Assembly: GCF_007096385.1 (NCBI RefSeq)
Contig: NZ_VJWL01000001.1
Coordinates: forward strand, 186,001-250,000
DNA: 64,000 bases
Source of the DNA: Aliidiomarina halalkaliphila
Lineage (GTDB): Bacteria > Pseudomonadota > Gammaproteobacteria > Enterobacterales > Alteromonadaceae
Direction: 5' to 3'
Shown: piece by piece, positions 1 through 9,267 of the stretch
How positions within the stretch are numbered: position 1 is the stretch's first letter
How the letters are laid out: each line of letters opens with the position of its first letter
The notes under the pieces: generated by a model
What the model was told of the DNA's origin: nothing
The model's input: only the letters and a program-made list of their open reading frames with translations
Database searches by the model: none
Position numbers and translations under genes: made by a program

Positions 1-133
1 CCTCTATGCAGAGCGATTACAGACCACCTTGAACCGGTCCACTGAAGAACGCGCGGCAGCTAACCTTCAAGCCATTGGTGATGATAATTATCAGCGCTTT
101 ATTCAAAACTTGCGTGGTAAGAGAAAGGATTAA
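1..133 (+). CDS. 3' end of an unidentified gene (partial)
   Basis: The reading frame is open from base 2 to a TAA stop at 131-133 and encodes the last 43 residues of a protein that begins before the window. The peptide is rich in Arg, Gln and Asn, looks helical and ends in a basic tail (RGKRKD). It could be the end of a DUF6279-like lipoprotein, but that rests only on a general resemblance. No function is assigned. A 72-base gap separates it from the next gene. Confidence 0.5.
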   Translation, partial: LYAERLQTTLNRSTEERAAANLQAIGDDNYQRFIQNLRGKRKD

Positions 134-205
134 GGTCCCAGTACGCTGCACTTAGGCAATAACTGACCTAAAGTAAGTAGCCAAAACGATAGGAGGAAAA
201 ATCCA

Positions 206-568
206 ATGAGCAGCACCAAGTTGTTTTTGACTAAGTTTAATCAAGCGTGGGCAGATAATGACATCGATACCATCGTTAACGGTGTGACTGATGATATTCA
301 CTTTCGCATGGCAAGCGATGATTCTGGTGTTCGCGGCAAAGATGCATTTAAAGCCTGGCTAAAAGACATGCTGATCGCCGACACAGAAATGGAAGTGATC
401 AACGAACGCTTGATTATGAGTGGTGACGAGGCAGTTTTAAGTGGTCGCATCAAGATGATTGAGCAGGATGGCACGCGCAAACAATTCACCTTCTGCGATT
501 TGTATACCTTGCGCGATGGCAAGGTCGCAGAGTTAGTATCCTATGTGATGAATTGCTCTGATTCGTGA
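206..568 (+). CDS. NTF2/SnoaL-like small protein
   Basis: This 120-residue protein has the size and pattern of the NTF2-like (SnoaL) cone fold. An N-terminal helix (KFNQAWADNDIDTIV) is followed by a stretch with an acidic pair before the first strand (DDIHF), and the last third alternates hydrophobic residues as expected for the curved sheet. Members are small enzymes or ligand-binding proteins, and no catalytic set can be assigned here. A strong AGGAGG at 191-196, nine bases before the ATG, fixes the start. No signal peptide is seen, so it should be cytoplasmic. It looks monocistronic or loosely linked to the exporter gene downstream. Confidence 0.7.
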   Translation: MSSTKLFLTKFNQAWADNDIDTIVNGVTDDIHFRMASDDSGVRGKDAFKAWLKDMLIADTEMEVINERLIMSGDEAVLSGRIKMIEQDGTRKQFTFCDLYTLRDGKVAELVSYVMNCSDS

Positions 569-644
569 TCATGAGTCAGCATGGCACATACAGTATTGCT
601 CGGCGGTTAAGGGATAGTACTTTGCGCGCCTCGGAACCATTCGC

Positions 645-1514
645 ATGTCTCTGATCCGCGTGATACTGCTCACGACCTTGGCAATGCTCGCCTTTGCTGC
701 CAATTCGCTTCTCTGCCGGGCAGCACTTCTACATACCGATATCGATGCCGCGAGCTTCACCACGATTCGACTCATGTCAGGCGCTTTAGTGCTTTGGTTT
801 ATCGTGCAGCTTCGAAGCGGTATTGGGCTAGGTGCGGGTAACTGGCCTTCCGCCTTTGCATTGTTTGTGTATGCCGCCGGTTTTTCCTTTGCGTATATTA
901 CGCTCTCTGCTGCCACTGGGGCTTTGCTGCTGTTCGGCGCCGTGCAAGTAACCATGATTGGCTACGGACTATGGGCAGGGGAACGATTCCGAGCCCTGCA
1001 AATGGTGGGCTTTGCTCTCGCCTTTGGTGGCTTAGTCGGTTTGTTACTGCCAGGGCTTTCCTCGCCACCGTTGTTTGGTTCACTGTTGATGCTGGCGGCA
1101 GGCGTGGGCTGGGGCATTTATTCATTGCGCGGCAGCGACGGTGGGGATCCAACGCGTGTTACCGCTGGCAATTTCTTGCGTGCGGTGCCGATGGCCGCCA
1201 TCGTAAGCGTGTTGATGCTCGGTGGGATGTCGATGGATATCACCGGTGTGATTTATGCAATTGCGTCTGGTGCTCTCGCCTCCGGTGTAGGGTACGCGAT
1301 TTGGTACACGGCACTGCCCGCATTGCGAGCATCAAGCGCCGCCACAGTGCAACTTAGTGTGCCCGTTATTACTGCCATTGGCGGCGTTATACTCCTTTCA
1401 GAGCCAATCACCTTGCGCCTTATCGTAACCTCAGCCGCTATTCTCGGGGGCGTCGCTCTGGTGATATGGCAGCGGGGGCAAGATTTAACTAACCGTAGAA
1501 TAAATATCTCATAA
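645..1514 (+). CDS. EamA/DMT-family transporter
   Basis: This 289-residue hydrophobic protein has about ten predicted membrane segments arranged as two repeated EamA halves, the usual architecture and length of drug/metabolite transporters such as RhtA, YdcZ-type and RarD relatives. The first half begins with the typical small-residue-rich helix and an Asn-Ser motif (FAANSLLCR). The second half ends with the common pattern PVITAIGGVILLSEPIT, which carries the conserved Glu of the last EamA helices. Such proteins export amino acids or other small metabolites across the inner membrane; the substrate cannot be read from sequence. The ribosome site before the ATG is weak. The pnuC-like gene follows 13 bases later, so the two may be cotranscribed. 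Confidence 0.85.
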   Translation: MSLIRVILLTTLAMLAFAANSLLCRAALLHTDIDAASFTTIRLMSGALVLWFIVQLRSGIGLGAGNWPSAFALFVYAAGFSFAYITLSAATGALLLFGAVQVTMIGYGLWAGERFRALQMVGFALAFGGLVGLLLPGLSSPPLFGSLLMLAAGVGWGIYSLRGSDGGDPTRVTAGNFLRAVPMAAIVSVLMLGGMSMDITGVIYAIASGALASGVGYAIWYTALPALRASSAATVQLSVPVITAIGGVILLSEPITLRLIVTSAAILGGVALVIWQRGQDLTNRRINIS

Positions 1515-1527
1515 CCAAGGAGCAAGC

Positions 1528-2271
1528 GTGAAATTTCTCGATAAAATAACCAACGAATGGCAGCGTCAATGGGCGATGGCTTGGTTTCTTTGTGGTGCCT
1601 TGGCGCTGTTTTGGGGTTTTTGGCTGACCACCGAGCGGGGCGCGCTTGATATTGCGATGCTGGTGGTGGCAACCATTGGTTTGGTATGTGTGGTCGCGCT
1701 GGCATTTCGCCGTAATCTGAGCGGAAACGGGTTGGGTATAACGGCGAATCTCGGTGAGATCGCGGTACAAGGGCGCATGGGCGCGACGGGTTTGATGCTC
1801 GCACCGATGTTTTACTTGATCACGCATCTTTATGGTTTGTTTTACTGGAAGAAAAACCAAGATGGCGACGGCAATATGGTGCCTCGTGATGCCAGTGTTG
1901 GAGTTTGGCTGATTACGGGAGTGTTTATCGCGGTTGGTTTAGCGGTATTCCCTTGGCTGAATGAGCAGTTACAGCAATATAGTTTTATTGAGTCAGGGAG
2001 TGATGCTGCCGTCAGCTTGTTTGGTGTGGATGTGAGTTGGTACAGCATTAACGTGATTGCTTTTGTGCTGGGTGTTACCGCGCAAACTACGATGATTCTA
2101 CGCTATTCATTTAGCTGGGGGATTTGGATTGTTGTTAACTTTGTTTGGTTAACGGTCAATTTGGTCAATCAGAATTATATTTTTGCGATTCAAACGATGG
2201 TGTATCAAATCAATGCGTTTGTCGGTCTGTATGGTTGGTGGAAATCTAGCAAATTGAGTAATACGAACTAA
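1528..2271 (+). CDS. pnuC: PnuC-family nicotinamide riboside transporter
   Basis: This 247-residue inner-membrane protein has seven or so hydrophobic segments. The sequence around residues 68-110 has the family pattern of an Asn-Gly-rich loop, then GQ/GR-MGATG and a long helix ending in GLFYW. The C-terminal half carries WGIWIVVNFVWLTVN and ends YGWWKS, both typical of PnuC proteins, which move nicotinamide riboside by facilitated diffusion driven by phosphorylation inside the cell. The start is GTG, chosen because AAGGAG lies at 1517-1522, six bases upstream. No NAD salvage kinase (NadR) gene is adjacent. Other PnuX vitamins such as thiamine or riboflavin remain possible substrates. Confidence 0.8.
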   Translation: MKFLDKITNEWQRQWAMAWFLCGALALFWGFWLTTERGALDIAMLVVATIGLVCVVALAFRRNLSGNGLGITANLGEIAVQGRMGATGLMLAPMFYLITHLYGLFYWKKNQDGDGNMVPRDASVGVWLITGVFIAVGLAVFPWLNEQLQQYSFIESGSDAAVSLFGVDVSWYSINVIAFVLGVTAQTTMILRYSFSWGIWIVVNFVWLTVNLVNQNYIFAIQTMVYQINAFVGLYGWWKSSKLSNTN

Positions 2272-2334
2272 AATTACCAAGCTTCGCCCGTTGTACTTGT
2301 TTTAGGTGAGCACCTAGGATAAGGAGACAATAAG

Positions 2335-3054
2335 ATGGGTTCTACCTCTATAATAGATACAAACCGCCGCTCAATGATGTATTTGTGGCTTGGATTAATT
2401 GCAACGCTCGTTGTTTTTACAGGGTTTGCGAAAAGCTTCTACCTTCAAGGTTTATTTTTCAATTCCACGCTGTCTAACCTGTTAGTTATTCACGGCATTA
2501 GTATGACGATTTGGTTTGCGTTATTCATAACGCAAGTTGGATTGAACCTTAAGGGGCGCAACGATTTGCATCGACGGCTCGGTGTTTCAGGAGCCGTATT
2601 TGCAATATTGGTGGTTGTGCTTGGCATAGCCGTTACCATAGAGTCGGGACGAAAGGGAATCTCTCCGGCATCTGATGTACCTGTCCTAGCATTTATGGCC
2701 GTTCCTTTTTTTGATATCGCAGTTTTCGCTGGCTTTATTGCTACTGCGCTTGTTTATCGGCGCCGTCCAGACATTCATAAACGCTTGATGTTGTTGGCAA
2801 CGCTTTCGATTTTGACCGCGCCTATTGCGCGGATACCCGTAAGCTTTATCGAACAAGGAGGTTTGCCTGTATTCTTTGGCATTATGATCGCGCTGGTTGT
2901 GCTTGCTGCAGTAATAGATACCATTAAGCACCGCAAACTTCATAAAGCAATGGCCTGGGGTGTGGCGATCATCATACTCTCAGTGCCTATTAGAATAATG
3001 GTCGCGATGACTGAGCCGTGGATGCGCTCAATGGCGTGGCTCGTTGGGAATTAA
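2335..3054 (+). CDS. Unknown polytopic membrane protein
   Basis: This 239-residue protein has about seven hydrophobic segments. It shows the recurring pattern HGISMTIWFALFITQV followed by a DLHRRLGVSGA loop, and a second His-containing loop (DIHKRLMLLATLSI). Paired HxxxxxxW and DLHRRLG motifs are seen in uncharacterised bacterial membrane proteins that resemble DUF2306 or cytochrome-b-like families, and the spaced His residues could bind a metal or haem. That is inference only. AAGGAG upstream of the ATG supports the start. A bidirectional terminator follows at once, so it probably ends its transcript. Confidence 0.6.
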   Translation: MGSTSIIDTNRRSMMYLWLGLIATLVVFTGFAKSFYLQGLFFNSTLSNLLVIHGISMTIWFALFITQVGLNLKGRNDLHRRLGVSGAVFAILVVVLGIAVTIESGRKGISPASDVPVLAFMAVPFFDIAVFAGFIATALVYRRRPDIHKRLMLLATLSILTAPIARIPVSFIEQGGLPVFFGIMIALVVLAAVIDTIKHRKLHKAMAWGVAIIILSVPIRIMVAMTEPWMRSMAWLVGN

Positions 3055-3086
3055 CTAAATAATATTAAGATTACAAGTGGCGAAGT

Positions 3087-3116
3087 AAAAACGGGAGCTT
3101 CAGGCTCCCGTTTTTT
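3087..3116. terminator. Bidirectional rho-independent terminator
   Basis: A perfect 7-bp GC-rich stem (CGGGAGC at 3092-3098, GCTCCCG at 3104-3110) with a 5-base loop is flanked by AAAAA on the left and TTTTTT on the right, so it can act on both strands. It lies between the membrane protein gene (plus) and prs (minus), which converge on it. Confidence 0.9.
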
Positions 3117-3141
3117 ATGAAAATACAGTTAAAATCAGCGA

Positions 3142-4089
3142 TTAATATTCGAACATCGCCGAAATTGACTCTTCGTTACTCACCCGACGTAATGCCTCAG
3201 AAAGCATGCCGCTCAAACTTAATTGAGTGACGATTTCTAGAGATTTCATTTCTTCGGAGAGGGGGATGGAGTCGGTCACAATCACTTGGTCGATAGCTGA
3301 GTTGCGGAGGTTTTCAACAGCGTTACCTGAGAAGACAGGGTGGGTGGCATACGCGAAAACCCGTTTAGCCCCATTCTTCTTCAGCGCTTCTGCTGCTTTG
3401 CAGAGGGTGCCGCCGGTATCGATCATGTCGTCCACCATCACACAGTCGCGCCCGCTCACGTCACCGATGATATGCATCACCTGGGACTCGTTCGCTTTCG
3501 GTCGTCGTTTATCGATGATAGCGAGGTCGGCATCGTTCATTAACTTCGCCATAGCACGTGCGCGTACAACACCACCAATATCGGGTGATACCATCACAGG
3601 TGACTCGAATGTTTGTAACTTCATGTGCTCAAGCAGCACCGGGCTACCAAACACGTTATCCACGGGCACGTCGAAGAACCCTTGAATCTGCTCAGCGTGC
3701 AGATCAACCGTGAGGACACGGTCTACACCAACGCTAGATAGGAAGTCGGCGACCACTTTCGCAGTAATTGGAACCCGTGCAGAGCGAACCCGGCGATCTT
3801 GGCGGGCATAGCCAAAGTAAGGGATTACGGCAGTGATACGACCGGCAGACGCGCGGCGCAATGCATCAACCATAACGATAAGTTCCATTAGGTTGTCATT
3901 GGTAGGTGCGCAAGTGGATTGGATAATAAAGACGTCTGAGCCGCGAACATTTTCGTTGATTTGAACACTGATTTCGCCGTCACTAAATCGACCTACATCA
4001 GCTTCTCCAAGCTTAATATAAAGGCGATCAGCGATCTTGCGGGCTAGCTCGGGTGTTGCATTGCCAGCGAAGAGCTTCATGTCAGGCAC
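3142..4089 (-). CDS. prs: Ribose-phosphate pyrophosphokinase (PRPP synthetase)
   Basis: The enzyme makes PRPP from ribose 5-phosphate and ATP for nucleotide, His, Trp and NAD synthesis. The 315-residue length equals that of E. coli Prs. Visible class I features are the N-terminal [11 protein letters not shown] segment, GRFSDGE, the YARQDRR flexible ATP-binding loop near residues 95-105, the [12 protein letters not shown] segment, and the PRPP-binding loop [11 protein letters not shown] near residue 220. It is the last gene of the lolB-ispE-prs group, with a 70-base gap after ispE that holds no tRNA. The shared terminator at 3087-3116 ends the transcript. Confidence 0.97.
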   Translation of the reverse strand: MPDMKLFAGNATPELARKIADRLYIKLGEADVGRFSDGEISVQINENVRGSDVFIIQSTCAPTNDNLMELIVMVDALRRASAGRITAVIPYFGYARQDRRVRSARVPITAKVVADFLSSVGVDRVLTVDLHAEQIQGFFDVPVDNVFGSPVLLEHMKLQTFESPVMVSPDIGGVVRARAMAKLMNDADLAIIDKRRPKANESQVMHIIGDVSGRDCVMVDDMIDTGGTLCKAAEALKKNGAKRVFAYATHPVFSGNAVENLRNSAIDQVIVTDSIPLSEEMKSLEIVTQLSLSGMLSEALRRVSNEESISAMFEY

Positions 4090-4159
4090 GGTAAACCTCG
4101 ACCAATTTGTATTTATGTGAGAGTAGGGCAGACGGATGTTTCACATTGCCGTATTCGCA

Positions 4160-5017
4160 TCAGGGGAGCTGTTTCAATGCCGAAAGAACTGGCGATTGAT
4201 TCACTCCTCGTGCGACAAACCCCCGATAGCTATCGGGCAATGCGTGCAAAGCTTGCTGGGCCGCTGTTTTTGTTGAAAAACTGGCAAACACACAGGCTCC
4301 GGTCCCCGTCAATCGTGACGGAGCGTAGTTTAGCAACCACTGACGTGCGCTGGCAACCTGTGGATACACAGAGCAGACCAAGTTTTCGCAATCGTTGTGA
4401 AAGGATTGCCAATTTTCAATGGGTCCTTGAATTGGTGGCGTGTTACGTGGCAAGTCTGGGTGCTGAAATATTTCCGCGGTGCTTACATGCACTCCCGGGT
4501 GAACCACCACGTACCACGCTTGCTCGGGAAACGCGGGGGTAAAATGTTCTCCGACACCGCGTGCTAATGCGGCATGACCATGCACAAAAATGGGAACATC
4601 GGCACCCAAAGATAACCCTAGATCGGCTAGTTCTTCGGTGCTTAAGCCTAATTGCCACAAGCGATTTAATGCCAATAACGTCGTGGCTGCATTCGACGAG
4701 CCACCGCCAACGCCGCCACCCATGGGTAAGTGTTTATCGACATGGATACGAACCCCTTGGGGCTGTTTACGGTAGGGGCGTAATAGCTGTGCTGCGCGAT
4801 ACACTAAATGGCTCTCTAAGGGTACTTCAGGTAACTCAGGCGTGACTTCCACAACATCGTCTGCCAGCACTTGAAAGCTCAGTTCATCGCCGTAATCTAA
4901 AAACTGAAATAAGGTTTCTAGTTCGTGATAGCCATCATGGCGGCGCCCAGTGATGTGTAAAAACAAATTAAGTTTTGCCGGTGCGGGCAGCGTGTAAATC
5001 GGATAGATGCGGGTCAT
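4160..5017 (-). CDS. ispE: 4-(cytidine 5'-diphospho)-2-C-methyl-D-erythritol kinase
   Basis: IspE phosphorylates CDP-methylerythritol in the MEP isoprenoid pathway. The GHMP-kinase signature PMGGGVGGGSSNAATTLL lies near residues 95-112, the N-terminal substrate segment PAPAKLNLFLHITGRR is present, and the third GHMP motif (LTGTGACVFA) is near residue 250. The ATG at 5017 is chosen over one 21 bases upstream because it forms an ATGA overlap with the lolB stop, and the resulting 285 residues match the family length of about 283. The overlap indicates translational coupling to lolB. It acts in the cytoplasm. Confidence 0.95.
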   Translation of the reverse strand: MTRIYPIYTLPAPAKLNLFLHITGRRHDGYHELETLFQFLDYGDELSFQVLADDVVEVTPELPEVPLESHLVYRAAQLLRPYRKQPQGVRIHVDKHLPMGGGVGGGSSNAATTLLALNRLWQLGLSTEELADLGLSLGADVPIFVHGHAALARGVGEHFTPAFPEQAWYVVVHPGVHVSTAEIFQHPDLPRNTPPIQGPIENWQSFHNDCENLVCSVYPQVASARQWLLNYAPSRLTGTGACVFASFSTKTAAQQALHALPDSYRGFVARGVNQSPVLSALKQLP

Positions 5018-5697
5018 TCCACCAGTACCTCGCGCCATTGGCTCACTTGAAAGCGAATCCGCAGCGGGTATTGGCTCGCTTCAATCATATGCGGCATGGT
5101 GAAAGAGCGTCCGTTGTGCACGACCACTCGGTAGTCGCTGAGTTCTACCTGCCATACTTGCTGGTTCCAAGGGGATTGGCTGATATCTGCGGTGTAGCTC
5201 GCTAAGGCGCCGCTTTCGAACCAGCGCCGGTTGGCAATGGATACTTGCGGTTCGAGGCCAATAATGGCTTCAGACATGAGATGAAACGGAATTGGCATTC
5301 CAGTATGAGTGTAAAGCAACTCGTCGATGTGTTCCGCGTTAAAGGTTTCGCCTTGGAGATTGGTAAACACACCACCGGATTCATTTTGCTCGAGGCGTGC
5401 GAGAGTTCCCCGTAACGGATGATAGAGGCGAAAGGACGTGGTTTCAGGTGTGTGTTGCTGACGCCAGGTATAACGCGCGGCATCGCGCTCCCCATCGGCA
5501 TCATTGAAAAAGGCGATATTGCCTTGAATATTCCAAAACACGATCTGGGATAACCAAGCTTGATGATCAGCATGGCGCTCTGGTGCGACTGTGTCAGAGG
5601 TTTGTGGCGTGCTTGCGCATGCAGTGAGAAAGGCAATAAACAAACCTAATCCGAGCAATCGATGGAACTGCAACCATCGAGTAAAAGTTAAACGCAT
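5014..5697 (-). CDS. lolB: Outer-membrane lipoprotein LolB
   Basis: LolB accepts lipoproteins from periplasmic LolA and inserts them into the outer membrane. The 227-residue precursor has a basic N-terminus, a hydrophobic stretch and a lipobox LTAC with the Cys near residue 27, so it is itself a lipoprotein. The body has the alternating hydrophobic pattern of the open LolA/LolB beta-barrel. Identification rests strongly on the conserved lolB-ispE-prs arrangement divergent from hemA, because LolB sequence conservation is low. It is the first gene of its operon, and its promoter should lie in the 272-base gap upstream. Confidence 0.9.
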   Translation of the reverse strand: MRLTFTRWLQFHRLLGLGLFIAFLTACASTPQTSDTVAPERHADHQAWLSQIVFWNIQGNIAFFNDADGERDAARYTWRQQHTPETTSFRLYHPLRGTLARLEQNESGGVFTNLQGETFNAEHIDELLYTHTGMPIPFHLMSEAIIGLEPQVSIANRRWFESGALASYTADISQSPWNQQVWQVELSDYRVVVHNGRSFTMPHMIEASQYPLRIRFQVSQWREVLVE

Positions 5698-5761
5698 TTA
5701 GTTCGCCTGTTCGCGGGAGTTATAGAGATATGTGGACCAGTAAACCACAACTGATATTTAG

Positions 5762-5790
5762 TTGACCACGATTTCTAGTTTGCTTTCAAT
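5762..5790 (+). promoter_or_regulatory. Candidate sigma-70 promoter for hemA
   Basis: TTGACC (5762-5767), a 17-base spacer and TTCAAT (5785-5790) form a fair sigma-70 match in the lolB-hemA divergent gap. A second -10-like TACAAT lies at 5807-5812 but lacks a good -35 at normal spacing. The leader to the hemA ATG is then about 170 bases, and nothing else is recognised in the 5698-5969 gap. Confidence 0.3.
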
Positions 5791-5969
5791 AGACTGACGC
5801 TTCGCTTACAATACAGGGCCGGTGGTCGCCCTTGTTTGGCGCGCGAAAATCCACCGAATCACCGGTATAGACGCCCGAAGTTGGCGTTTGGTTCCATAGC
5901 TCGGCTCGCTATCATTTGGGGAGCGAGGTTGTAGTCGTTATTTACACAAGGGCATCGCATACAGCGTTC

Positions 5970-7229
5970 ATGACAATTCTTGCGTTAGGTATTAATCACA
6001 AAACCGCGACCGTCGGAATCCGCGAGCAAGTTGCTTTTCAGCCTGAGCAACTGGAAATGGCATTACAGTCATTAGTCCAGCAGGGGAAAGTGAGCGAAAC
6101 TGTGATTGTGTCTACCTGCAATCGTACAGAGCTGTACTGTCATGCCGATGCCGCCGAACTACAAAGCATTATTGAGTGGTTGGCTGCTTATCACCAAGTG
6201 CCTTCCGCTGAACTCACGCAGTATTTATATCACCATGCCGACGCCGAGGCCGTAGCCCACTTAATGTCGGTGGCCTCAGGGCTGGATTCACTAGTATTGG
6301 GTGAACCGCAAATTCTTGGTCAGGTAAAGCAAGCGTTTCAACATGCCCGCCAAGCCGGTACCGTTGGCTCAGTATTTGAACGCCTTTTTCAATCGGCTTT
6401 TGCCACCGCGAAAGTGATTCGCACAGAAACTGATGTCGGTCAGAATGCGGTATCAGTCGCTTATGCCGCGGTGAATCTTGCGAAACATATATTTAGCGCG
6501 GTACAAGGGGCAGAAGTGCTACTTGTTGGGGCTGGCGAAACCGCTGAATTAGTCGCCCGCCATTTGCGCGAGCAAGGTGTGCGTAAGATTCGTGTCGCCA
6601 ACCGAACCGTGGCGCGGGCAGAAGAGCTGGCGCACTTAATTGATGGCGAGGCATATGCCTTGAGCAGCTTGAAAGAGCTGTTACCCAAATCAGATATTAT
6701 TATATCTTCAACCGCCAGTCCTGTTCCTGTAATCGGTAAAGGCTTGGTGGAATCTGCGTTGCGACAGCGTCGCCACAAGCCGATGTTGTTTATTGACTTG
6801 GCAGTTCCGCGCGATATTGAAGAACAGGTCAACGACCTCGAAGACATTTATTTATACACCGTAGATGACTTGCAAAGTATTGTGAGTCGCAACTTGGAGC
6901 AGCGACAGCATGCTGCCACCGAGGCACGGGATATTATTGCGCGCTATGTGGATGAATTTACTGCATGGATGCTGAGTTTGAACAGCGTAGACTTACTGCG
7001 CCAGTATCGGCAAACCAGTGAGCAAATAGCCCAGCGGCAAAAAGAGCGTGCTTTGGCGCAGTTAGCCGCTGGAAAAGATCCACAAGACGTGGTGCAAGAA
7101 CTCACACAACGTTTAACAAAAACATTGCTGCACTCGCCAACGTTGGCGATACAGGACGCCGGCCGACGTAAAGATTTCTCTGCGCTGGCGGCATATCAAA
7201 AGCTATTTAACGAACCATCTCAGGATTAA
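5970..7229 (+). CDS. hemA: Glutamyl-tRNA reductase
   Basis: HemA reduces glutamyl-tRNA(Glu) to glutamate-1-semialdehyde, the first committed step of C5-pathway haem synthesis. The start at 5970 gives MTILALGINHKTA, which matches the E. coli N-terminus, and 419 residues against 418. A longer in-frame start at 5916 would add 18 unlikely residues. The catalytic Cys lies in VSTCNRTELY near residue 50. SVASGLDSLVLGEPQILGQV and the NADPH-binding GAGETAELVARHL (about residue 190) are intact. prfA starts three bases after the stop, the usual hemA-prfA-prmC operon. Confidence 0.97.
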   Translation: MTILALGINHKTATVGIREQVAFQPEQLEMALQSLVQQGKVSETVIVSTCNRTELYCHADAAELQSIIEWLAAYHQVPSAELTQYLYHHADAEAVAHLMSVASGLDSLVLGEPQILGQVKQAFQHARQAGTVGSVFERLFQSAFATAKVIRTETDVGQNAVSVAYAAVNLAKHIFSAVQGAEVLLVGAGETAELVARHLREQGVRKIRVANRTVARAEELAHLIDGEAYALSSLKELLPKSDIIISSTASPVPVIGKGLVESALRQRRHKPMLFIDLAVPRDIEEQVNDLEDIYLYTVDDLQSIVSRNLEQRQHAATEARDIIARYVDEFTAWMLSLNSVDLLRQYRQTSEQIAQRQKERALAQLAAGKDPQDVVQELTQRLTKTLLHSPTLAIQDAGRRKDFSALAAYQKLFNEPSQD

Positions 7230-7232
7230 ACC

Positions 7233-8324
7233 ATGCTTAAAGCATCTTTGGTCAGCAAGCTTGAAAGTTTGCTGGAGCGACACGAAGAGCTGGAGTATTT
7301 GCTCGGCTCCGCGGAAATTATCACCAATCAAGATAAATTTCGGGCGTTGTCGAAAGAATATGCACAGTTGGAAGAAACGGTTGTTTGCTTTCGCAAGTAT
7401 CAGCAGGCAGGCGACGATATTGAAGCCGCCCAAGAGATGTTGAAAGACAGCGATCCGGAAGTACGGGAGATGGCTGCCGACGAAGTGAAGGAATCGAAAA
7501 AGCTGCAAGAAGAACTGGCGGCGCGCTTACAAATCTTGTTGTTACCGAAAGACCCCAATGATGATCGCTCGTGCTACCTTGAAATTCGCGCCGGGGCCGG
7601 CGGCGATGAGGCCGGTATTTTTGCCGGTGATTTATTTCGCATGTACAGCCGTTACGCGGAACGCAATGGCTGGCGGATGACCATGGTGAGCGCAAGCGAA
7701 AGTGAGCAGGGTGGTTTTAAAGAAGTCATCGCGCATATTCAAGGCGACGGTGTGTACGGGCGTATGAAGTTTGAATCCGGTGGTCACCGTGTGCAGCGTG
7801 TTCCAGAAACAGAATCTCAGGGCCGAATCCATACTTCCGCGTGTACCGTGGCGGTATTACCCGAAATCCCAGAAGCGGAAGCCATCGAGATTAATCCGGC
7901 TGATTTACGTATTGATACCTATCGCGCCTCGGGTGCGGGCGGTCAGCACGTTAACCGGACCGACTCTGCGGTTCGCTTAACCCACATTCCCACTGGGGTT
8001 GTGGTGGAATGCCAAGATGAGCGCTCGCAACACAAGAACAAAGCCAAAGCGATGTCGGTACTGCAGGCGCGCTTACAAGCCGCTGAAGACGAAAAACGGG
8101 CGGCAGCCGAGGCCAGTACCCGTCGCTCTTTGGTGGGCAGTGGCGACCGCTCAGAGCGTATTCGCACCTACAACTACCCACAAGGGCGGATGACGGATCA
8201 TCGCATCAACCTAACCTTGTACCGATTGGATGAAGTTCTGGAAGGTAACTTGAATCTCGTGCTTGAGCCCATCGTGCAAGAACATCAGGCGGATCTGCTC
8301 GCAGCGCTATCTGAGCAGGGATAA
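7233..8324 (+). CDS. prfA: Peptide chain release factor 1
   Basis: RF1 ends translation at UAG and UAA. The 363-residue protein carries the catalytic GGQ in [16 protein letters not shown] near residue 235 and the RF1-type tripeptide motif in [14 protein letters not shown] (PxT form, here PET where E. coli has PAT), which distinguishes it from RF2. [10 protein letters not shown] in domain 2 is also conserved. Its GGQ glutamine is the substrate of PrmC, encoded five bases downstream. Confidence 0.97.
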   Translation: MLKASLVSKLESLLERHEELEYLLGSAEIITNQDKFRALSKEYAQLEETVVCFRKYQQAGDDIEAAQEMLKDSDPEVREMAADEVKESKKLQEELAARLQILLLPKDPNDDRSCYLEIRAGAGGDEAGIFAGDLFRMYSRYAERNGWRMTMVSASESEQGGFKEVIAHIQGDGVYGRMKFESGGHRVQRVPETESQGRIHTSACTVAVLPEIPEAEAIEINPADLRIDTYRASGAGGQHVNRTDSAVRLTHIPTGVVVECQDERSQHKNKAKAMSVLQARLQAAEDEKRAAAEASTRRSLVGSGDRSERIRTYNYPQGRMTDHRINLTLYRLDEVLEGNLNLVLEPIVQEHQADLLAALSEQG

Positions 8325-8329
8325 GATTC

Positions 8330-9184
8330 ATGGTGGGGCAACAATTCACCATTGCCCAGGCGCTGGCTCATGGTCGTGAGTTATGTGTGAAGGCGGGATC
8401 AGATACTGCTGCATTAGATACCCAATTGCTTCTTATGCATGTAATGGGTTGTGATCGCACCTATCTTTATACTTGGCCGGATCGTCCGTTAACGGCGGAG
8501 CAATCTGTCGCATTCCAAAACCTGCTTGAGCAACGTGCGCAAGGCATGCCCATTGCACATGTGATCGGCATGCGCGAATTCTGGTCGTTACCGTTAAAGG
8601 TCAACAATAGCACCTTAATTCCTCGTCCTGACACGGAGGTATTGGTGGAGCAGGCACTTGCGCGTGTGCAGCAGGCAAATGCCGATGTTCTCGAACTTGG
8701 AACCGGTACTGGAGCTATTGCGCTCGCACTCGCCAGTGAACGACCCCATTGGCATATTCGCGCGGTAGATCGGGCGCCAGATGCGGTGATCCTTGCCGAA
8801 GAAAATCGCAGGCGGTTAGGCTTTGATCATGTCCGTATTGAAACCAGTGATTGGTTTTCCGCAATCGAGCCGACGGCTCGTTTTCATTTGATTGTGAGCA
8901 ATCCACCTTATATTGCCCACGACGACGAACACCTTACTCAAGGGGATCTTCGCTTCGAACCCCATTCTGCGCTGGTGGCAGAACAGGGCGGTTACGCAGA
9001 TTTAGCCTATATTATTCAAACAGCTTGGGGTTTTTTGCATCCTGATGGATGGCTCATGCTTGAGCATGGTGCTTCGCAATCTCCGAAAGTTCGTGAAGTT
9101 TTTCAAGAACTTGGCTATGCTCACATTTATACTGCAAAGGATTATGCTAACTTAGATAGAGTAACCTGTGGTCAGCGTCCGTAA
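8330..9184 (+). CDS. prmC: Release factor glutamine methyltransferase
   Basis: PrmC methylates the Gln of the GGQ motif in RF1 and RF2 using S-adenosylmethionine. The 284-residue protein has an N-terminal helical domain, the PRPDTEVLVE segment, the SAM-binding motif I LELGTGTGAIALAL near residues 120-135, and the catalytic NPPYIA motif near residue 190 that holds the target glutamine. Its place after hemA and prfA is the standard gammaproteobacterial order. The start is five bases after prfA, so it is probably coupled. Confidence 0.96.
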   Translation: MVGQQFTIAQALAHGRELCVKAGSDTAALDTQLLLMHVMGCDRTYLYTWPDRPLTAEQSVAFQNLLEQRAQGMPIAHVIGMREFWSLPLKVNNSTLIPRPDTEVLVEQALARVQQANADVLELGTGTGAIALALASERPHWHIRAVDRAPDAVILAEENRRRLGFDHVRIETSDWFSAIEPTARFHLIVSNPPYIAHDDEHLTQGDLRFEPHSALVAEQGGYADLAYIIQTAWGFLHPDGWLMLEHGASQSPKVREVFQELGYAHIYTAKDYANLDRVTCGQRP

Positions 9185-9267
9185 CATGTTCCAAAGCTGT
9201 GAACGGATGCCTTGAGGTAAACAATCAGCGCAATGGAGCAGGCGTCGAAAGGAGAGCACCGTAATTT

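Noticed and set aside
1253-1860. Two overlapping antisense frames (183 and 123 codons)
   Set aside because: Both lie opposite the EamA and pnuC genes and have implausible composition.
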